A stretch of 64,000 nucleotides of DNA. It comes from Ziziphus jujuba (taxonomy: Eukaryota; Streptophyta; Magnoliopsida; Rosales; Rhamnaceae). The translations under genes and the position numbers were made by a program. The stretch is taken from positions 14,344,501-14,408,500 of the forward strand of contig NC_083386.1 in NCBI RefSeq assembly GCF_031755915.1, given 5' to 3'. Positions 58,640 to 64,000 of this stretch are shown here, in pieces. Each line of letters starts with the position of its first letter. Positions within the stretch are counted from its first letter, which is position 1. Under the pieces are notes generated by a model. The model saw only the letters and a program-made list of their open reading frames with translations. It searched no databases and had not been told where the DNA came from.

Positions 58640-59500
58640 TCAAAAATGGAATTCAAAGCCACCTCCTGGAAAGCCTCCACCTCCAAATCCACTAGGAAAG
58701 CTTCCATCAAATGTAAACGTGAACTGCTAAAGGGATAAAAACACCACCATCACTGCCACCCATACCCATATCTTCAAAGTCTTCTCCTCTATCGTATCTA
58801 ATAAGCTTTTCTCCATCACTAAGAACCTGTAAAGGATCATAACATAGTGTCAGAAATGTCAAGGAGTTGAAGATCAAAAGCTAAAGAAGATAGAAGATTT
58901 AATAGAAAAGTTGCAACATATTTATGTAACAGCCCAGTCCACCCGCATGTAGATATTGTCCACTTTGGGCACAGCCCGCACGGTTTTGTCAAAATGCGTC
59001 TACAAGGGAAATGTATCCACACGCTTATAAGCCATGCTTCGTTCCCCTTTCCAACCGATGTGGGACTTCACAATCCTCCCCCCTTGGGGCCTAACATCCT
59101 CGTTGGCACACCAATCTGGGTTCGGCTCTGATACCAACTGTAATAGCTCAATCCACTCGCATGTAGATATTGTCTATTTTGGGCCCAGCTCGCACGGTTT
59201 TGTCAAAATGCATCTACAAGAAAAATGTATCCATACGCTTATAAGCTATGCTTCATTCTCCTTTTCAACCAATGTGGGACTTAGACCTCATATGCAGCAG
59301 TAATTTCCTTGAATTAGGCCTGAGCTTCTTCTCTTTTATCTACATTTTTATTTAGATGCCACCACAAAGCCAGCTTCTTATATGCCCTCTTAATATCATA
59401 AATAGATGCAGCCTTTGAAACTCCTAAGATCAGTCTTTGCGTTTGGTCATCTCCAAATCTTTCTCAGCTCTTAGTATTGCTTCCCGAATATGCATAACTT
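58640..59500 (-). pseudogene. P58IPK (DnaJ-family ER co-chaperone) C-terminal gene fragment with introns
   Basis: Two exons and the intron between them are preserved: exon a about 59500-59287 (MHIREAILRAEKDLEM..KRKD, then SKAASIYDIKRAYKKLALWW, then EITAAYE) with donor GT at 59286, and exon b 58826-58640 (VLSDGEKLIRYDRGEDFEDM, then in a shifted frame QFTFTFDGSFPSGFGGGGFP and GGFEFHF with the natural stop). This is the TPR-end plus J domain plus Gly/Phe tail of the plant P58IPK/DNAJC3 homologue. The HPD motif of the J domain has become HLN, and there are a stop after KRKD, a frameshift and another stop. Because introns are kept, it came from DNA rather than mRNA. Confidence 0.85.
58925..59284 (-). 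mobile_element. Small TRIM retrotransposon in the intron of the P58IPK fragment
   Basis: Two LTR-like repeats of about 148 bp (58925-59072, starting TGTAACAGCCC; 59139-59284, starting TGTAATAGCTC) share CGCATGTAGATATTGTC, GCACGGTTTTGTCAAAATGC and CCAATGTGGGACTT-like ends. Between them are 66 bp with a GGCTCTGATACCA (59124-59136), the inverted primer-binding site, so the element is minus-oriented. There are no genes. It ends within 3 bp of the splice donor of exon a. Confidence 0.85.
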
Positions 59501-60280
59501 GCAAAATTGGCAGGGTTTTACTCTTTTCAATTAACTAAGACCAATAGCTAGGTACATACACATAATTAACAAAACAAACTTTGCATACAGTTTTGTAAAG
59601 TGGAACATTAATATGGAAGTACAAATATTTTCTACTAACATGTAGAAGGTGTGAGGTCAATAGATTATGTTGTATCCACAAATATTTTCTACAAACATGT
59701 AGAAGGTAATGTTTGGAGTTGACTAGAATGCTTCACCACAACATTCCTCCCAATCAATAAAAACAAATCAATAATACTGCCTTAATCATACAGGACAAGT
59801 TTGAGGATTGGAACTTGAAGAAAAAATGGTCGAACAGTCTCTGAACACACCCTCATGGCAATATAATTATAATTAGGACTCTCTATGAAGACAACAACAC
59901 CGAAATAAAAAAAACAAACAAAAACAAGTTCCTGACTTTACATTATATGGAATAATCTTAAGCACACCACGTAATCTCAAAAAGCAAACCAAATTTTAAC
60001 AATCAAACTTGGATTTTATCCAATAAAGCAAATATTGTTAGGAACCCGGCACTCAAACCAGAAAAAAGCCTCCAAATTTAGAATACACCATATTTTCAAC
60101 TTGTTAAGTTCTACAGCAATAGAACACCAATCACAAAACACCCACCAAAAAAATTCTTCCCTCCCCCAAACTTGTTCAATAATGATCAAACAGTTAATAA
60201 ATACAGAATTTCTTACAATGATATGTACATTGAATCAGTATGAATGCACATGCGGGAATCACACTACAAAAACATAGAAA
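59501..60280. other. Non-coding interval in the MULE-linked region
   Basis: No gene recognised. Contains a short local repeat of ACAAATATTTTCTAC and ACATGTAGAAGGT near 59620-59710. The 80-codon frame at 60035-60277 shows no family resemblance. Confidence 0.4.
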
Positions 60281-60740
60281 AAAAATTCTGTGTCAATCTC
60301 CTTTAAGCTTAGTTGAGATCTCGTGAAGCTTGGCCTTGCATCTGCATAATTTACAAATAATTAGCAAAGGCAATGCAAATTCTCTAATTTGCACTTTCAA
60401 AATTAAAAGAAGCACAACCATAATTGTCTTCTTATTTATTTATTTATAGTTTTTCCCTTCCTATATGAGCAGAAGTCATCTTAAGGTTGGGTTCCTACTA
60501 TTCCTTTGTCATTTGAAGGTCCCTAGTGTCTATATGAAGCATTACTTTTGGCATTGACATGTTTGCCATTTGTTAAATTACTATCAATGTAAAAAAGAAA
60601 CCATTTGATCAACCTTGAGAGTAGAAATCCTGTAAGTGGGCTTAAATTTGTATTCGAAGGGAATTCCTTGTTCGGCTACTTTTTCTTGTTATCTGCTTCT
60701 GCATTCACATTTTGTGTTTCTTCAGAGGCTGTCTTACCTT
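60280..60740 (-). pseudogene. Unidentified exon-like fragment pair
   Basis: On the minus strand, about 60690-60625 reads EQGIPFEYKFKPTYRISTLK followed by a plausible donor (AAG|GTTGAT). After about 270 bp, an acceptor (TTATGCAG) near 60345 is followed by CKAKLHEISTKLKGD and a stop. The pattern looks like the last exons of a host gene, but I do not recognise the gene. It may be another captured fragment like the P58IPK piece next door. Confidence 0.35.
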
Positions 60741-63104
60741 TCGTGAAGAGATAAGAAGCAAATCATTTAGATCTTTCAACGATGATTCTTTTGAACTACA
60801 AAGATTTTCATCTACGTGAGTCTTTTGAACTAAACATTATCAACAAAAAAATTTATTTATTGATCAATAACTATCTTTCTACAATTTTAGATCAAAATAT
60901 CCTTATTGACAAAATTGATAAACAACAAAAATATGAAAATTTTTCTTTTTATTACATTTTCAAAAGTTTTTTTTTTTTTTTTTAAAAAAAGAAGCAAATC
61001 TGAAACCTTTTGTTCGCCAATCATCTTCGTTGTTCCTCTCTCCTTCACTATTGCTGCTTGTCCTTCTCACACCATCATTGCTAACTTATCGCCGTCCAAT
61101 CATGAGCCTTTATTGTTCGAATGAGAGCCAAAGCTAGAGTCAGAGCCTTTTCAAAATATCATCATCGTCCTCATTATTACTCCCACCCAAAGTCAATCTT
61201 GCATTACCATCATTTTGGCATTGTCTTCGTCCTCACCACTCTGTTGTTATTGTTTTGCAATGTAGGTAGCTTTCTCTTATTTTGGTTTTTTTCTTTTTTA
61301 GGGACTTAGAGTTATAATGTTTGGTAGATTTTTTTTCCACTTCGTTCTAATGTTTTTCTCAAAACATTGAAGTAGAGAGTTTTGGATAATATAAATTTCA
61401 TGAGTAATGCATATTGTCCATTATTGTTTTGAAGATGAAGGTGGGTCTTTATTCGATTGATTACCATTCTTTTTTTTTTTTTTTGTTTTTCCACTGGCTC
61501 TTATTTCTTTGGGAGCATCCAATGCAACAAATGCTTTAATGAGGAAAGCCCATGATCCACCCTTAGCTATCCTTTTCATTTGCATCACTCACTAGCCATA
61601 GATGGGAAAAACTACTTCACTTGTGATTTCATGCTATACCTGCTTTGGTTTGCTTTTTATGTTCTCTTTTCTTGTCTTTTTTTTTTTTTTTTTTTTTTTT
61701 TTTGGGTTTTGATGCTTGCCATTCGCCACAACTTTTGTAATGACATTTGGAACCGAACCTTCTAGTTCTAATACTTTATATGGATCTTGGGAACCATCCA
61801 GATTGGGTGTCGGTTGTCTTCAGTTTGGTTTTCACACAATGGGCCCAATTTTGGATTATGAACGTGGGTCATTTATCATCTTGAATCTTGATTAAGTTTT
61901 ATTTATTTATTGATTTATTTTTGAGATTTTTTCTAGAAGAAGTCTTATATTTCTTTGGAATCAACCATCATTTTACTTTTTGTAAATTGAATTTTTATAA
62001 TTTTGCTTTGTGTTGGCCTTTGTGGAGTTTCTTCATATGAAAACCGATAAGGGGTAACATTTGTGAGGATCAAAATTCGTAATTATGTAACATGAAACAT
62101 GGTTTAAAAAAACATTTCGAGTTAGAATAACGGTAAATTCTTTTGAACTTCCAATGTATAATATCATTATATAAATGACTTTTGTTTCCAATGTGTAAAA
62201 ACAAAGTTTCTTGCTGATTAAGTTGGTTCTAATATGTAATATCATTATTTAGATGAATGTTGTTTCAGATCCCACATATGACAATAGAAAATCATATACT
62301 TGGTCATTCTTTCTTATAAGTGTATATGCGCTTGCATGTGTGTGTAGTCATACTTCTCCAATTTCTTTTTATAAGATCTAGAAATGGTAAATTTACTAAG
62401 ATGTTGTTTATGCATTTCAACAGAAAAAGAGTAATTATCTAATACACCTTTGGTACATACATTCTCAAATTTTCATTCACAAAACTACATCTTATTGTGT
62501 GGCCTAGTAATTCATTATGATTCATCCAAGTTAGATTGGTAAAATGAGCTTCATCCATGTTGGATTTATAAATGGTTAACTTTGTAATAATAACATTTAG
62601 TGGATTTGTTGAGCACACTAGATAAGTATTCTCCTCAAGCCACTTGAGGTTTGAGAAGTATCAAAATCTTTAATTTTCCTATTGTTCCTGACTTTGCATG
62701 ATAATTTATCCACCTTTAAACATGGTGATTGTTGTCTCCTACTTTTCAATTGATGTTGCATTGCAAGATAGCTTAAAAGCCTACTATTAAGAGTAATAGG
62801 AGCACATCAATCCATATAGATATTTTATTGTATCATTCTTGTATCATGTATTTTTATTGTAAGATGAATCACTAATAATTTATTTTGTTATAAGGATACG
62901 TTGATAAGTCTTATAAAAAATTCAATGCCACTCCATCTAGATATGTATTCCCAAATGAAATGCAAATGTATGTTTTAGGGTTTTGAATGAAGTAGTCCAA
63001 GTCGTGGAAAAGTGTAAGTGATTTACAAATAAAATTTCCTAATTGTTTAATGTTTATTGTTTCTTTATTTATTTTCCTAAATGTTTCATATATTGTCATC
63101 ATAG
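60741..63104. other. Non-coding interval before the Ulp1 catalytic fragment
   Basis: AT-rich with poly-T tracts (60968-60983, 61470-61483, 61678-61703). Open frames here are short and without family resemblance. No terminal inverted repeat or target duplication was recognised. Confidence 0.4.
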
Positions 63105-63304
63105 TTATTTATACCCTTGCATAAGCGAAACATGCATTGGCATTTAGGATATGTGGATTTACAAGAGCGACATGTGATCATATATGATTCGGATAAGGTT
63201 AGTAAACAAAACAAAGAGGTAGCCTATTTCAAGAAATTATGTTGTATGTTGCCTTATGAGTTCACCTGTGCATCGGCGAAAAATTATCCACAGCAAACTA
63301 ATAG
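63105..63304 (+). pseudogene. Ulp1-type cysteine protease catalytic fragment (His/Asp exon)
   Basis: A single exon with good borders (acceptor ...TCATCATAG before 63105, donor AATAG|GTAATT after 63304). It reads LFIPLHKRNMHWHLGYVDLQ and then HVIIYDSDK, the part of the Ulp1/C48 peptidase domain that carries the catalytic histidine (in MHW) and aspartate (in YDS or next to it). The catalytic cysteine exon would lie further right and was not convincingly found before 64000. It fits as the continuation of the Ulp1-type gene ending near 54657, from which it is now separated by about 8.4 kb. Confidence 0.72.
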
Positions 63305-64000
63305 GTAATTAGTCCAACATTCACATGTTTACCAATAAAATTTGAACCATTAAATATGGTTGTATTCATGTTTTTGTTTTGTTCTAACAACAAATTTTTC
63401 CAATGATGACTGTGGGATTTTTATACTCAAATGCATGGATTTTTTACATGCCAGACTACCCTTGAACTTCACATAATAAGACATGATGTTTTTTAGAAAG
63501 AAGTATGCTCAGGAGGCTCATAATAAGAAACTTAGTATATGAGTTAGGTAGTAACATAGCCTTAAGGCAATGTAGGGGATTTACTAAAAAGCTTTTGTTA
63601 TTGGTAGGTTGTGGAGTTTGTAATAGGTAAACTTTGGCAACTTAGATACATAGCAATCCTAATTTAGTGGAGTTCTTACTATTCTTGGCCTTGTGGACAC
63701 CCTGGGGCAATTGTTGTTTTGTAAAGGATGTATTTATAAAACATTAAAATACTATTTTTGACTAACATTGTAATTCTTTTAATGAAGTTACACAATATTT
63801 TCATTGTCCACAATTATATGTGAAATTTTAAAATTCCATTCTGACAACATAATTTTATTACTATGGCGTAGAATATATATCCACATATAAAATAATTTTG
63901 AAAATACATAAATTGTGCGTTCTCTTGATCAAGATTGAAGACTTTGTATGAGCATATTTTTTATTGGAGCTTAACTGTATCCTTCAAACTCCCACATTCC
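63305..64000. other. Sequence after the Ulp1 fragment
   Basis: Presumed intron and beyond. No further protease exon could be recognised with confidence. Confidence 0.4.

Noticed and set aside
63590..63640. Possible catalytic-cysteine exon of Ulp1 (a GCGVC-like word near 63610)
   Set aside because: Too short, no supporting residues around it and no clear splice borders; probably chance.

Overview
The window is nuclear DNA of a flowering plant, most likely a eudicot. It has AT-rich intergenic DNA, spliced nuclear genes for mitochondrial proteins, many plant-type LTR retrotransposons and MITEs, a Mutator-like transposon with an Ulp1-type gene, and a piece of plastid 16S rDNA. I could not determine the species. 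Roughly the first 27 kb and the last 13 kb are transposon-derived; the three intact host genes lie between 30.1 and 49.9 kb. Exon boundaries, target-site duplications (TSDs) and repeat ends were read by eye; no database search was run. Layout, 1-5.9 kb: two long, gene-free LTRs flank only about 234 bp of internal sequence that still has a tRNA-Met primer-binding site and a polypurine tract. Layout, 6.3-21.5 kb: a decayed Ty3/gypsy pol gene on the plus strand is split into five pieces by four later insertions. These are a Cassandra-type TRIM with 5S rRNA-like LTRs (TSD AAACT), an internally deleted Ty3/gypsy element on the minus strand (perfect TSD CTTGT), a minus-strand solo LTR, and a plus-strand solo LTR (TSD AGTTT/AGCTT). 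Layout, 22.4-26.95 kb: another long solo LTR, carrying about 226 bp of plastid 16S rDNA and a 20-bp minisatellite. Layout, 27-30.1 kb: AT-rich intergenic DNA with a palindromic MITE. Host genes: mitochondrial ATP synthase subunit d (plus, 5 exons, 168 aa); convergent to it, a large EF-hand/mitochondrial-carrier protein resembling Arabidopsis SAMTL/At2g35800 (minus, 7 exons, 831 aa); then a TIM14/PAM18 J-protein of the mitochondrial import motor (minus, 3 exons, 112 aa). The order SAMTL-TIM14 matches my recollection of Arabidopsis At2g35800-At2g35795, so this looks like conserved microsynteny. ATP synthase d and TIM14 both have TGGGCC/T (site II) elements 230-300 bp upstream of their start codons, the usual signature of co-regulated nuclear genes for mitochondrial proteins. 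Layout, 43.2-44.0 and 49.9-50.35 kb: three Harbinger/Tourist-like MITEs. Layout, 51.6-63.3 kb: a decayed Ulp1/DUF1985 gene (plus) converges on a MURA transposase (minus), as in the Ulp1-carrying MULEs (CUMULE, Kaonashi). It is followed by an intron-containing fragment of the ER co-chaperone gene P58IPK with a destroyed HPD motif, a small TRIM in that fragment's intron, an unidentified exon-like fragment, and finally the His/Asp part of an Ulp1 catalytic domain about 8.4 kb away from the rest of that gene.
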